Assembly: GCA_947644305.1 (NCBI GenBank)
Contig: CANRYS010000012.1
Location: forward strand, 48,770-112,769
DNA length: 64,000 bases
Reading direction: 5' to 3'
Source: an uncultured Roseburia sp.
GTDB taxonomy: Bacteria; Bacillota; Clostridia; Lachnospirales; Lachnospiraceae
Below, one piece after another: positions 27,495-36,736 of the stretch. Both the position numbers and the translations under genes were made by a program. The notes beneath the pieces are model-generated. The model did not search any database and was not told the DNA's origin. It saw only the letters and a program-made list of their open reading frames with translations. The first letter of the stretch is position 1; each line of letters starts with the position of its first letter.

Positions 27495-28368
27495 CAATGT
27501 CATTTAGTTAAGGTATTAAGAGAGTATCCCTTACAGAGCAAGGTATATAGAAATATGTACCCTGCTCTTTTTTTGTAATTATTTCTAAAAAGATACTTGA
27601 CAAATATAAAAAAATGTGAGGTAAAGCCTCTTGAATGTATTACATTTTGGAGGTAACGTATGATGATATTTGCTGAACATGTAAAAAACAATTTATTATC
27701 CCTTATCCAGCAGATGGCGGCTGTCCCGTGGTTGTTTTCTAAGAACTCGACCGCCAGTTTTTCAAGAAGCAGAAAACTTGATTTTGCAGCTACAATTCAA
27801 TTTATCCTTTCCATGGAAAGTGGCAGTTTAAAAAAAGAATTATTAGTTTATTTTCAGTTTTCTTTTGATACTCCTTCTGCTTCAGCTTTTAGCCAGCAGA
27901 GAAGCAAACTGCTTCTAGAGGCATTTCAATTTTTGTTTTATGAATTTAATTCCCTTTTTCCATTCCAAGAGAATTATAAAGGCTATCAGCTCTTAGCCTG
28001 CGATGGCCCTGATCTGAGTATACCAGATGAATTACACAATAGCGATTCACATATGTCGGTATTTCCTGCAGAATGATATTTCCCCACCTGATGTTGAGAA
28101 GCTGATACAGAAGAATCTTTTACCCGTCAGACCTGGGCGTTCAGACCCTCGCAAAGTCAGGCCCAAGTCAGTGGTGAGCTTTCTGTACCGAGTAGCTTAA
28201 CTTCTATAAAAGTATATCGTTTTTTCGGGCAGATAGCAATCTGTCTTTTTGTGCTGCTTGAAAGGAGAGAAACACTCTATAAAAGCAAAAAAACAGGCAG
28301 AGATAGGAATTCCGATGTCTCTGCCTAAAGAGGAGTCACCTTGCCAATACCTTAACTAAATGACATTG
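27495..28368 (+). mobile_element. Internally deleted IS4-family element
   Basis: Terminal inverted repeats CAATGTCATTTAGTTAAGGTATT (27495-27517) and its complement (28346-28368); transposase N-terminal and C-terminal pieces inside. Confidence 0.85.
27660..28200 (+). pseudogene. IS4-family transposase, N-terminal 138 aa plus frameshifted C-terminal tail
   Basis: RKLDFAATIQFILSMESGSLKKELLVYF...YQLLACDGPDLSIP then KLIQKNLLPVRPGRSDPRKVRPKSVVSFLYRVA*. Confidence 0.85.
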
Positions 28369-28602
28369 TTGACGACAGCCATCTTTTTTATGTTTAAAAA
28401 TATGCTGGAAGAGTGTGACTTAAAAGGGTACATTCTTCTGTCGAATCCTGTCGATATGCGTCGAACGGTTGTTCTTGTTGTATTATGTCGGATTATGTAT
28501 AATGTAAATAACAACTATAATGCCAATGCAAAAATACAGAAGAAGTTGCAAATAACCAGCAGAAAGGAAAAGGTGAAAGAGTGAAAAATAAATTGTTTCA
28601 CA

Positions 28603-28673
28603 ACACAAACTATGTTTGTGTGGCAAGTTTGTGCGCGCACGCCCAAACTTGTGATGCGCAAAAAGCGTGCGCG
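28603..28673 (+). promoter_or_regulatory. Candidate 5'-leader RNA structure (possible H-type pseudoknot)
   Basis: ACACAAAC/GTTTGTGT hairpin; CAAGTTTG/CAAACTTG hairpin whose loop CGCGCACGC (28634-28642) is fully complementary to GCGTGCGCG (28665-28673) just 5' of the GGAGGA ribosome-binding site. Confidence 0.55.
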
Positions 28674-28688
28674 AATGGAGGAAAGAAT

Positions 28689-31244
28689 ATGAGAAAAATT
28701 TTAGCAATCTTATTGTTTATGGGAATGATGTTGTCGGGGATATGCCAGCCATTCAACAAAACAGCCTGCTATGCAGGAACAAATCAGCAGACCACCACCT
28801 ATGCAGGGGAAAATTTCAGAATTGAGTATCAGATCGTATCCCAGTGGGACCAGGGCTACATTGCCAATGTGACCATATTCAATACAGGTAGTACAACAAT
28901 ACAAAACTGGGAATTGTCCTATCAGTCCACAGATGAATACGTCAATATATGGAATGCCTGTGTTGACTATCGCGGGGCAAAATATTACAATATAAAAAAT
29001 GCAGGACATAATCAGAACATCCGGCCCGGAGAGTCAGTTTCCTTTGGCTTTCAAGCGGCATACAAAGGAGAATCCGTGGATATTCCCCGGTCCTATCAGA
29101 TTCTGGGGGACAGGCTTGTGGTAAACAATAAGGAATGCCGGGTCCAGTTCGATGTGGTAAACCAATGGAACGACGGCTGTATCATGAACGCCACCCTGTA
29201 CAACAACTCAGATAAAAATATCGAAAACTGGTCCATGGAGTACGGTTTCGACTTCGAGATACAGAACATCTGGAGGGCCAAAATAGAAAGCCAGAACGGA
29301 AATACGTATAAATTAGCCAACTGTGAGTACAATTCGGTGATCCGGCCCGGAGAGAGTGAAACCTTTGGCATGCAGATCCATTTTCCTGAGGGGGCAGAGT
29401 TCAAAAAACCTTATGACATCAAATTATACCAGTACCGGAAAGATGACTGGTATCTTGACTTTGACAAGGAATGGAACCGGACCATGATCCGTGCCAACGA
29501 TGAAAAAGTACTGGCAGCGCTTCAAAAAAATAAGAACACGATAAAAATAGGCGTCATCGATTCGGGAATCGACTATTCCTCGAATATAAAAGTGGCAGCA
29601 GCAGAAAACTTTGTGACCTCCTATACTGAAAAGAACCCGATCTTTGGGGACTTATCGGGACACGGAACAGCCGTGGCAGGGATCCTCGCTTCGGATCCAT
29701 CCCGGAATGAAGATTCTTACCAGTTTGACAACAAATACTTAAAGCAGCTGACCACAGAAAAAGTCAGCGGGATCAATCCCTATGTCAAACTGTACTCCGC
29801 CGAAGTCCTGGACGAATCAAACAAGACTACCGTGGACCAACTGGTGAATGGAATCAACTGGGTCGTGGAAAAGGGCGTTAAGATCCTGAACATCAGTTGC
29901 GGAGTGGAAAAAGATTCGGCGAAATTACATAACGCCATCAAAAACGCCTCTGCCAAGGGAATACTGATCGTTGCCGCAGCGGGGGATGGAAAGACCGTCC
30001 AGTATCCGGCGAAGTATGAAGAAGTGATGGCCGTGGGCGCTGTAAAATGTAATGGGGAGCAGACCGGATCATCCCCCACCGGAAACGAGATCGAGGTTGT
30101 GGCGCCGGGGGAAGACGTAACCACCTACGGCCCCTTCGAGATCTTGACAAACCAGTCTGGAACCAGCATGGCTGCCCCACAGGTGTCCGCCCTGGCTGCT
30201 ATTTTGTGGCAGCAGGATCCTTCCCAGCCTGCCGATTTTATTCGGAAGCTGATCGATGCTTCGGCACATCCCCTTGGCGAACCTGCAAAGTATGGGTACG
30301 GCTTGATCGACTGCGCCTATGCCCTGGAGCAGTACGGTAAATTTGCGGAGGGATATCACGCAGCAGGTACGGAGAAGATGTCCCTGCTGGCAGATAACGA
30401 CCATACATTACTGCTGACAGATGAAGAAGTGGTTCGGGGGTACTGGGGGCGCACTGATCATGAAGCAGCCGTTGCAAAAGGAGGTTTTAATTTTCTAAAA
30501 AAAGGGGCGGTATGGCCAGATAACAAAGAATCCACAGTGAGAGGAATGAAAGATCACCCGGAATTTCATGGATATCATAAAAAGAATTATGTGAATGCGT
30601 ACATTACCATGACTGAAGCAGCTTCAAAACTGTACAAAAATGGAAAATTCCCCAAATTAGATAAGAATTATTATAATAGCTTTAAAAAGGCTGCCAATTT
30701 AGGGTTTAAAAATTATAAAATAACAAAGAAAGAAGATAAGGCAAACTTTGTATATGGAATGGCATTGCATACGGCGGCTGATATATTTTCCCACAGCACG
30801 ACGGGAGTGAAGGGAAATGACCGAAAAAATTTGAAAGAAAAAAAATTAAAAGTTCTTTGTAAACAGTGGGATGTTTTAAAGCATGGTCCCAAAGATTCTA
30901 ATGGTAAATTTAGTGCAGATAAAAACTTTGCGGATTCCACGAAATGTATATCAAGCAGATATGATAAAAGTGCAAAAAAAGTATGTGATGCGATCATAAA
31001 TCAGGCTGTATTAAAGCATAAAAAGGGAAACAAAAAGGTGTTTGAAAACATTTATTATTATAAGTCCGTAAAAAAAGCATTGAAACTTCGAAAGACATCG
31101 GATAGAAAAAACTATATAATAAATTCCTATGGAATGCCGAAGTTAGATAAGTATATAAAACCTGGAAAGAACAAAAAACTTAAGACAGTCATAAACAATG
31201 TGGATGATGAAAAAATTAAGAAGGTGGTGAAAGCATGGAAATAA
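28689..31244 (+). CDS. Secreted multidomain protein: two CBM2-like domains, S8 subtilisin-like protease, C-terminal zinc-dependent phospholipase C-like region
   Basis: Signal peptide MRKILAILLFMGMMLSG; CBM2-like repeats (NWELSYQ...IRPGESVSFGFQA); protease triad motifs VIDSGID, GHGTAVAG, SGTSMAAP; C-terminal HTAADIFSHSTTG motif. Confidence 0.85.
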   Translation: MRKILAILLFMGMMLSGICQPFNKTACYAGTNQQTTTYAGENFRIEYQIVSQWDQGYIANVTIFNTGSTTIQNWELSYQSTDEYVNIWNACVDYRGAKYYNIKNAGHNQNIRPGESVSFGFQAAYKGESVDIPRSYQILGDRLVVNNKECRVQFDVVNQWNDGCIMNATLYNNSDKNIENWSMEYGFDFEIQNIWRAKIESQNGNTYKLANCEYNSVIRPGESETFGMQIHFPEGAEFKKPYDIKLYQYRKDDWYLDFDKEWNRTMIRANDEKVLAALQKNKNTIKIGVIDSGIDYSSNIKVAAAENFVTSYTEKNPIFGDLSGHGTAVAGILASDPSRNEDSYQFDNKYLKQLTTEKVSGINPYVKLYSAEVLDESNKTTVDQLVNGINWVVEKGVKILNISCGVEKDSAKLHNAIKNASAKGILIVAAAGDGKTVQYPAKYEEVMAVGAVKCNGEQTGSSPTGNEIEVVAPGEDVTTYGPFEILTNQSGTSMAAPQVSALAAILWQQDPSQPADFIRKLIDASAHPLGEPAKYGYGLIDCAYALEQYGKFAEGYHAAGTEKMSLLADNDHTLLLTDEEVVRGYWGRTDHEAAVAKGGFNFLKKGAVWPDNKESTVRGMKDHPEFHGYHKKNYVNAYITMTEAASKLYKNGKFPKLDKNYYNSFKKAANLGFKNYKITKKEDKANFVYGMALHTAADIFSHSTTGVKGNDRKNLKEKKLKVLCKQWDVLKHGPKDSNGKFSADKNFADSTKCISSRYDKSAKKVCDAIINQAVLKHKKGNKKVFENIYYYKSVKKALKLRKTSDRKNYIINSYGMPKLDKYIKPGKNKKLKTVINNVDDEKIKKVVKAWK

Positions 31245-32227
31245 AAAAATGGACAGCGATGCTGCTCTGTATTATTTTATGTGCAGGAAGTATCCCTATC
31301 CCTTGTAATGCTGCGGCAAGAAAGACCAATGGGACAGATGGAAACGGTAATACATGGGTGTATGATGTAAAAACAAAAACCCTCACTTTTTCAGGAAATA
31401 AAGGCATAGAAGATTTTATGATGGACGGTCATAGTCCGGAACCGGACTGGTATGTTTGGAGCGCCAAGGCAGAACACATCATAGTAAACGATGGTATTAT
31501 TAAGATTGGTATAGGTGCATTTGATAGTTTTGTAAATTTAAAAACAGTTATTATGGCTGATTCGGTAACGCAGATTGGGTACGGAGCTTTTTCATCATGT
31601 ATAAGTTTAAGGTCCATCAAGTTATCTGCGAATGTTACCACTATAGAAAAGGAAGCATTTTATGGGTGTAGCAAATTAGAACACCTCACATTGCCAGATA
31701 CGCTAAAAACACTAGGAGCATTGGGAGCATGTTCAAAACTGAAAGAAGTTATCATACCGGACAGTGTGACCAAGACATATAAGATGCTATTTGTTGACTG
31801 TACATCCCTTACAAAGATCAAGCTGTCAAAAGGCATGAAGGAGATTAAGCAGTATGATTTTGCTAATTGTAAGAACCTGAGAACTTTAGAAATCCCGGAA
31901 GCTGTGACGACTGTTTCCATGTCCGCGTTTTCCGGTACAAAACTGAAAAAGATCACGCTGCCCAAGAATGTAACAACGATAAAAAAAGGGATGCCTTATT
32001 GCGGAAAAGATAAAGTTTTTGCTGTAAATAATGATTTCGATCTGCCAACCAGAGACCTTCGCCTGATCGAAATAAAATCAAAAAAGGTAAAAAGCATTGC
32101 CAAAGGTTCCTTTTCTGGTCTTTCTTCCAAAGTAGTGATCAAGGTGCCAAAGGGCAGGAAGAAAAAGTACACGAAGATGCTGCGGGAAAGCGGATTGGAA
32201 AAAAAGGTAAAGATCAAAACACTGTGA
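31235..32227 (+). CDS. Secreted BspA-like LRR protein, tandem paralog A
   Basis: Signal peptide; WVYDVKTKTLTFSGNKGIEDF; BspA LRRs; start overlaps upstream stop. Confidence 0.88.
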   Translation: MEIKKWTAMLLCIILCAGSIPIPCNAAARKTNGTDGNGNTWVYDVKTKTLTFSGNKGIEDFMMDGHSPEPDWYVWSAKAEHIIVNDGIIKIGIGAFDSFVNLKTVIMADSVTQIGYGAFSSCISLRSIKLSANVTTIEKEAFYGCSKLEHLTLPDTLKTLGALGACSKLKEVIIPDSVTKTYKMLFVDCTSLTKIKLSKGMKEIKQYDFANCKNLRTLEIPEAVTTVSMSAFSGTKLKKITLPKNVTTIKKGMPYCGKDKVFAVNNDFDLPTRDLRLIEIKSKKVKSIAKGSFSGLSSKVVIKVPKGRKKKYTKMLRESGLEKKVKIKTL

Positions 32228-32367
32228 TGACAAGAAGTCCAGCTAATAAATGTCAATAGAGAGATGAAAAAATAATGAATTTATTTTGGGGCTAAAAAAG
32301 GGCGCACTTATCCCTTGGTGAAAATATCATTTTTCAAAAAATATTGATTCGTTTGATTGACAGTATT

Positions 32368-33684
32368 TTATGCTGCTATGTCGCATTTAGCCGCATTGTA
32401 TTGTTTGATATGTTCCTGCGGAGGAATGATTTCAAAAGGCTTGTTATCTCTAAGTATTGCAAATATTATGTTGCATACCTTGTGTGAAACAGCCCCCATT
32501 GCCACAAGCTTCGGTTTTGATTTACATTTTTCCAGATAGTAATCACGAAGGACCGGATTTTTAGCATCTCCATTACGGGAGATACTGATACTTTGCAAGG
32601 TTAACATGTGAATTACACGCCTGGCTATGGCAGAACCACGCTTAGACATTTGGATTTTTGAACCTTCAAATTTACCAGACTGTTTTACCGCCGGATCAAG
32701 TCCAAAGTAGGCAAAAAGCTGTTTCGGTTTTGAAAATGCAGAAAAGTCACCAATCTCTCCCATGAGGGAGACCGCTGATAAAAAGCCGGCACCTTTGAAT
32801 GTTTCAAGTAAGTGAATCTGTTTCACAAAGCTGGTATCCTCATTGGTGTCCACGAACTCATGCATGGCATTGAGAATAGACTTGATTTCTTCATCGTATT
32901 TACGGATGAAGCTGATATAAAGGCGGATACGCTTGATGTTGCTGTCTATGATGTAACCGAATTCATTCGCATCATTGGCTGCCTGAATAATGGCATGATA
33001 CTTATTCCGGGCATAGGTAAGTCCAAAACGTGCAGTTGAATAAATGGTGTCAATTATCTCCTGGCTGTCTGCTTCGATAAAGGCGGTTGGAGAGGTATAA
33101 GTTTCCAATAATGTAAGAGATGTATTTGTTGTAACTTTGGAGAAAATGCCAAGGTACTGCGGAAATGCCATACGCAGTTCTCCTTGAAGCTTATTCACAT
33201 AAGCACTGCGGTGATCCATTAAGTCATAGTATTCACGACATAGATTCCGGCAGTTCAAGGCAAGGTCGGATGGCATGAGGGAAACCTTTAAATCGGGTTT
33301 CAAACCAACTAATGCAGCCTTTTTTGAATCAAAACGGTCATTATGCACTTTTCTTATGTTGATATTTGTGCTATTCTTAGTGATGATAGGATTAATAACT
33401 GACACGTTAAAACCCTTATCACGAAGATAGCAGAAGAGTGGGTAATGATAAATTCCCGTGGATTCCAGGAAAATGCGACTTTCCAAAGAATACAGCTCTT
33501 CTGCTTCTTTTATTTTAGAAACAGCGGCTGTAAGGGAATCCATGCTGTTATGCAGGATTTTATAAGGTTTTCCGAAGAATTGTTGGTTGGGAAGTGCAAT
33601 AGACATCCAGGAGAAGTCAGCGCCGACATCAATCCCAACAGAGATGAATAATTCATCAGGATTAAAAATAACTTTGTTTGACAT
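32368..33684 (-). CDS. IS110-family transposase (DEDD N-terminal, transposase_20 C-terminal)
   Basis: FISVGIDVGADFSWMSIALPNQ...; GAGFLSAVSLMGEIGDFSAFSKPKQLFAYFGLDPAVKQSG; start reset to MSNKVIF. Confidence 0.93.
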   Translation of the reverse strand: MSNKVIFNPDELFISVGIDVGADFSWMSIALPNQQFFGKPYKILHNSMDSLTAAVSKIKEAEELYSLESRIFLESTGIYHYPLFCYLRDKGFNVSVINPIITKNSTNINIRKVHNDRFDSKKAALVGLKPDLKVSLMPSDLALNCRNLCREYYDLMDHRSAYVNKLQGELRMAFPQYLGIFSKVTTNTSLTLLETYTSPTAFIEADSQEIIDTIYSTARFGLTYARNKYHAIIQAANDANEFGYIIDSNIKRIRLYISFIRKYDEEIKSILNAMHEFVDTNEDTSFVKQIHLLETFKGAGFLSAVSLMGEIGDFSAFSKPKQLFAYFGLDPAVKQSGKFEGSKIQMSKRGSAIARRVIHMLTLQSISISRNGDAKNPVLRDYYLEKCKSKPKLVAMGAVSHKVCNIIFAILRDNKPFEIIPPQEHIKQYNAAKCDIAA

Positions 33685-33739
33685 GAGCGAAAGCTCCTTT
33701 CTGGTAGGAATCCATTTCCAATCTGGCAGGTACACAACC

Positions 33740-34000
33740 TAGCGTGTTATACGGGTATTGCCTGGCGGCTCCCAACCAGCTAAAACATAAAACCCTGTCG
33801 AATGGACGAATTGACTTCACTATAGGTATTAGCTGAAAAACAGCTTCCCAGGGAGGTGGACATTCATTGTCCTATCCTAAGAGATAATACCTTATGTTTT
33901 ATCTGTTGTCTATCAGGAACCGTCAGACATGATAATTAATGAAGGATAACATCTGATGAAGGAAGAACCCTTCTTCTGTTATCTGATTTATAGAAATTTA
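33740..34000 (-). ncRNA. Candidate IS110 bridge RNA region
   Basis: Upstream non-coding end of IS110; AGGTATTA/TAATACCT helix (33824-33831 / 33885-33892) encloses two hairpins; adjacent GATAAC/GTTATC + GAAGAA/TTCTTC stem with asymmetric internal loop. Confidence 0.5.
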
Positions 34001-34053
34001 TGAACCAGGTAGTCTTGAGTGGCTACATCATTATTATACTAGGTGGTGGAAGG

Positions 34054-35040
34054 ATGGAAATAAAAAGATGGACAGCGATGCTGCTCTGCATTATTTTATG
34101 TATAGGCAGTATCCCCTGTAATGCCGTAACAAAAAAGACCAGTGGAACAGATGGGAACGGAAACACCTGGGTGTACGATGTAAAGACGAAGACCCTGACT
34201 TTTTCAGGAAATAAAGGTATAGAGGATTTTATAATGGATGGCCATATACCAGAACCAGGCTGGTACGTCTGGAACACCAAGGCAGAACACATCATTATAA
34301 ATGATGGCATTACTGAGATTGGCATAGGTGCATTTGATGGTTTTATAAATGTAAAAACAGTTACTATGGCTGATTCAGTAACACATATCAAAAGTGGGGC
34401 TTTTATATTTTGTAGAAATTTAACATCTGTTAAGTTATCTGCAAAAGTTAAAAGTATAGAAGGGGATGCATTTTATGGGTGTGAGAGACTGGAACACCTT
34501 ACACTGCCGGATACGCTGAAAACACTAGGAACATTAGGAGCATGTTTAAAATTGAAAGAAGTTATCATACCAGACAGTGTGTCTAAGACAAATAAAAATC
34601 TGTTTTATGAGTGTAAATCTCTTACAAAGATCAAGTTGCCAAGAAATATGAAGGAAATCAAACAGTATGATTTCGCCAATTGTAAGAACCTCAGAACTTT
34701 GGAAATTCCGGAAGCTGTGACGACCGTGTCCATGTCCGCTTTTTCCGGGACAAAACTGAAAAGGATCACGCTGCCCAAGAATGTAACAACGATAAAAAAA
34801 GGAATGCCTTATGGAGGAAAAGGAAAAGTTTTTGCTGTAAATTATAATTGGGATCTGCCAACCAAAGCTCTCCGCCTGATCGAAATAAAATCAAAAAAGG
34901 TAAAAAGCATTGCCAAAGGTTCTTTTTCTGGTCTTTCTTCCAAGGTAGTGATCAAGGTTCCCAAGATCAGAAAGAAAAAGTACACGAAGATGCTGCGAAA
35001 AAGCGGATTGGAAAAAAAGGTAAAGATCCGGACACTGTGA
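34054..35040 (+). CDS. Secreted BspA-like LRR protein, tandem paralog B
   Basis: Near-identical N- and C-termini to paralogs A and C; signal peptide MEIKRWTAMLLCIILC. Confidence 0.88.
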   Translation: MEIKRWTAMLLCIILCIGSIPCNAVTKKTSGTDGNGNTWVYDVKTKTLTFSGNKGIEDFIMDGHIPEPGWYVWNTKAEHIIINDGITEIGIGAFDGFINVKTVTMADSVTHIKSGAFIFCRNLTSVKLSAKVKSIEGDAFYGCERLEHLTLPDTLKTLGTLGACLKLKEVIIPDSVSKTNKNLFYECKSLTKIKLPRNMKEIKQYDFANCKNLRTLEIPEAVTTVSMSAFSGTKLKRITLPKNVTTIKKGMPYGGKGKVFAVNYNWDLPTKALRLIEIKSKKVKSIAKGSFSGLSSKVVIKVPKIRKKKYTKMLRKSGLEKKVKIRTL

Positions 35041-35061
35041 TGACAAGAAGGTGGTGGAAGG

Positions 35062-36048
35062 ATGGAAATAAAAAGATGGACAGCAATCCTGCTCTATATT
35101 ATTTTATGTGTAGGCAGTATCCCCTGTAATGCCGCAGCAAAAAAGACCAGTGGAACAGATGGAAACGGTAATACATGGGTGTATGATGTAAAAACAAAAA
35201 CCCTCACTTTTTCAGGAAATAAAGGTATAGAAGATTTTACGATGGATGGCCATAGTCCGGAACCAGACTGGTATGTCTGGAGTGATAAGGTAGAACATAT
35301 CATAATAAACGATGGAATTACTGGAATAGGACAATGGGCATTCTATTCATTTGTAGAATTGAAGACCGTTGTTATGACAGATTCGATAACGTGGATCGGA
35401 GATGGAGCATTTATATTTTGCATGAATTTAACGTCTGTCAAGTTATCTGCAAATATTAAAAGTATACAGGGGGAAGCATTTTATGGTTGTAACAAATTGG
35501 AACATCTCACACTGCCCGATACTCTGAAAACCCTGGGATCATTTGGTTCATGTTCAAAACTGAAAGAAGTTATCATACCGGACAGCGTGTCCAAGACATA
35601 TGAGTCGCTATTTGTTGGATGTAAATCTCTTTCAAAGATTAAACTTTCAAAAGGCATGAAGGAAATCAAACAGTATGATTTCGCCAATTGTAAAAACCTG
35701 AGATCTTTAGATATTCCGGAAGCTGTGACGACCGTGTCTATGTCCGCTTTTTCCGGGACAAAACTGAAAAAGATTACGCTTCCGAAAAATGTAACAACGA
35801 TAAAAAAAGGGATGCCTTATCGTGGAAAAGATAAAGTTTTTGCCGTAAATAATGATTCCGAGCTGCCAACCAAAAATCTCCGCCTAATTGAAATACGGTC
35901 AAAAAAGGTAAAAAGCATTGCCAAAGGTTCCTTTTCTGGTCTGTCTTCTAAAGTAGTGATCAAGGTGCCAAAGAGCAGGAAAAAAAAGTACACGAAGATG
36001 CTGCGAAAAAGCGGACTGGAAAAAAAGGTAAAGATCCGAACACTGTGA
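35062..36048 (+). CDS. Secreted BspA-like LRR protein, tandem paralog C
   Basis: Near-identical N- and C-termini to paralogs A and B. Confidence 0.88.
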   Translation: MEIKRWTAILLYIILCVGSIPCNAAAKKTSGTDGNGNTWVYDVKTKTLTFSGNKGIEDFTMDGHSPEPDWYVWSDKVEHIIINDGITGIGQWAFYSFVELKTVVMTDSITWIGDGAFIFCMNLTSVKLSANIKSIQGEAFYGCNKLEHLTLPDTLKTLGSFGSCSKLKEVIIPDSVSKTYESLFVGCKSLSKIKLSKGMKEIKQYDFANCKNLRSLDIPEAVTTVSMSAFSGTKLKKITLPKNVTTIKKGMPYRGKDKVFAVNNDSELPTKNLRLIEIRSKKVKSIAKGSFSGLSSKVVIKVPKSRKKKYTKMLRKSGLEKKVKIRTL

Positions 36049-36165
36049 TGACAAGAAGTCCAGCTAATAAATGTCAATAGAGAAATGAAAAAATATTGAA
36101 TTTATTTTTAGGCTAAAAAAGGGCGCGCTCACTTATCCCTTGGTGAAAATATTATTTTAAGGGTT

Positions 36166-36700
36166 TGTCAAGTAAAGTGTTTAAGTTTTTTTGGTGGTCG
36201 AGTTATTCGACCACTTTTTTGTATATGTAACTAAGTTATACAGTTGCTGCTTTAATAGTTTTCATATTTCAGTATCCGGGCTTGTATCTTGTCATCCATG
36301 GAAAGCTGGTTTCTGACCATAGCCCAGTTGGGTATGGGGCAGCTGTTCCATTTTTTGTATAATTCCCTTATGTGCAGATAGAGTGCCTTGCGTACCGCAT
36401 CCTCGCTGGGAAAGGAGCCTTTTTTCGTTACTTTCCGGAAACTGGAGTTGACAGCTTCTATGGCATTCGTGGTATACATTACTTTCCGGACGGCGCTTCC
36501 ATAATTGAACAGCTGCTCCGCATGCTGCCAGTTGCGGACCCAGACATCCACGGCTCCCCCTGCATATCCTCGGCAGTTTGTGGCTGGTATTCATTAATAA
36601 TTGCCTGTGCAATAGCCATACCAGCTTTATTGCGTTTGTTTTTTCTGGGTGCCATAATTTCTGTACTCATAAATCCTTTCTTTCCAGTATACCGCACCCC
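36166..36700 (-). mobile_element. IS256-family (mutator) element remnant
   Basis: Transposase C-terminus (YTTNAIEAVNSSFRKVTKKGSFPSEDAVRKALYLHI) and N-terminus (MAPRKNKRNKAGMAIAQAIINEYQPQTAEDMQ) joined by deletion/frameshift. Confidence 0.85.
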
Positions 36701-36736
36701 CCTCTAGATCTTGATGAATATTAGGATGACGTTGCC

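Larger units (their letters stand above)
32340..34040 (-). mobile_element. IS110-family element (approximate bounds)
   Basis: Intact-looking IS110 transposase with about 350 nt structured non-coding leader and short 3' side; interrupts the LRR gene array. Confidence 0.75.

Noticed and set aside
31235-36048. Polymorphic toxin/immunity cassette array as a firm call for the LRR genes
   Set aside because: All three carry signal peptides and BspA LRRs and no toxin domain was recognised; kept only as a hypothesis.
36166-36700. Active IS256 transposon
   Set aside because: Transposase reduced to frame-broken N- and C-terminal fragments.
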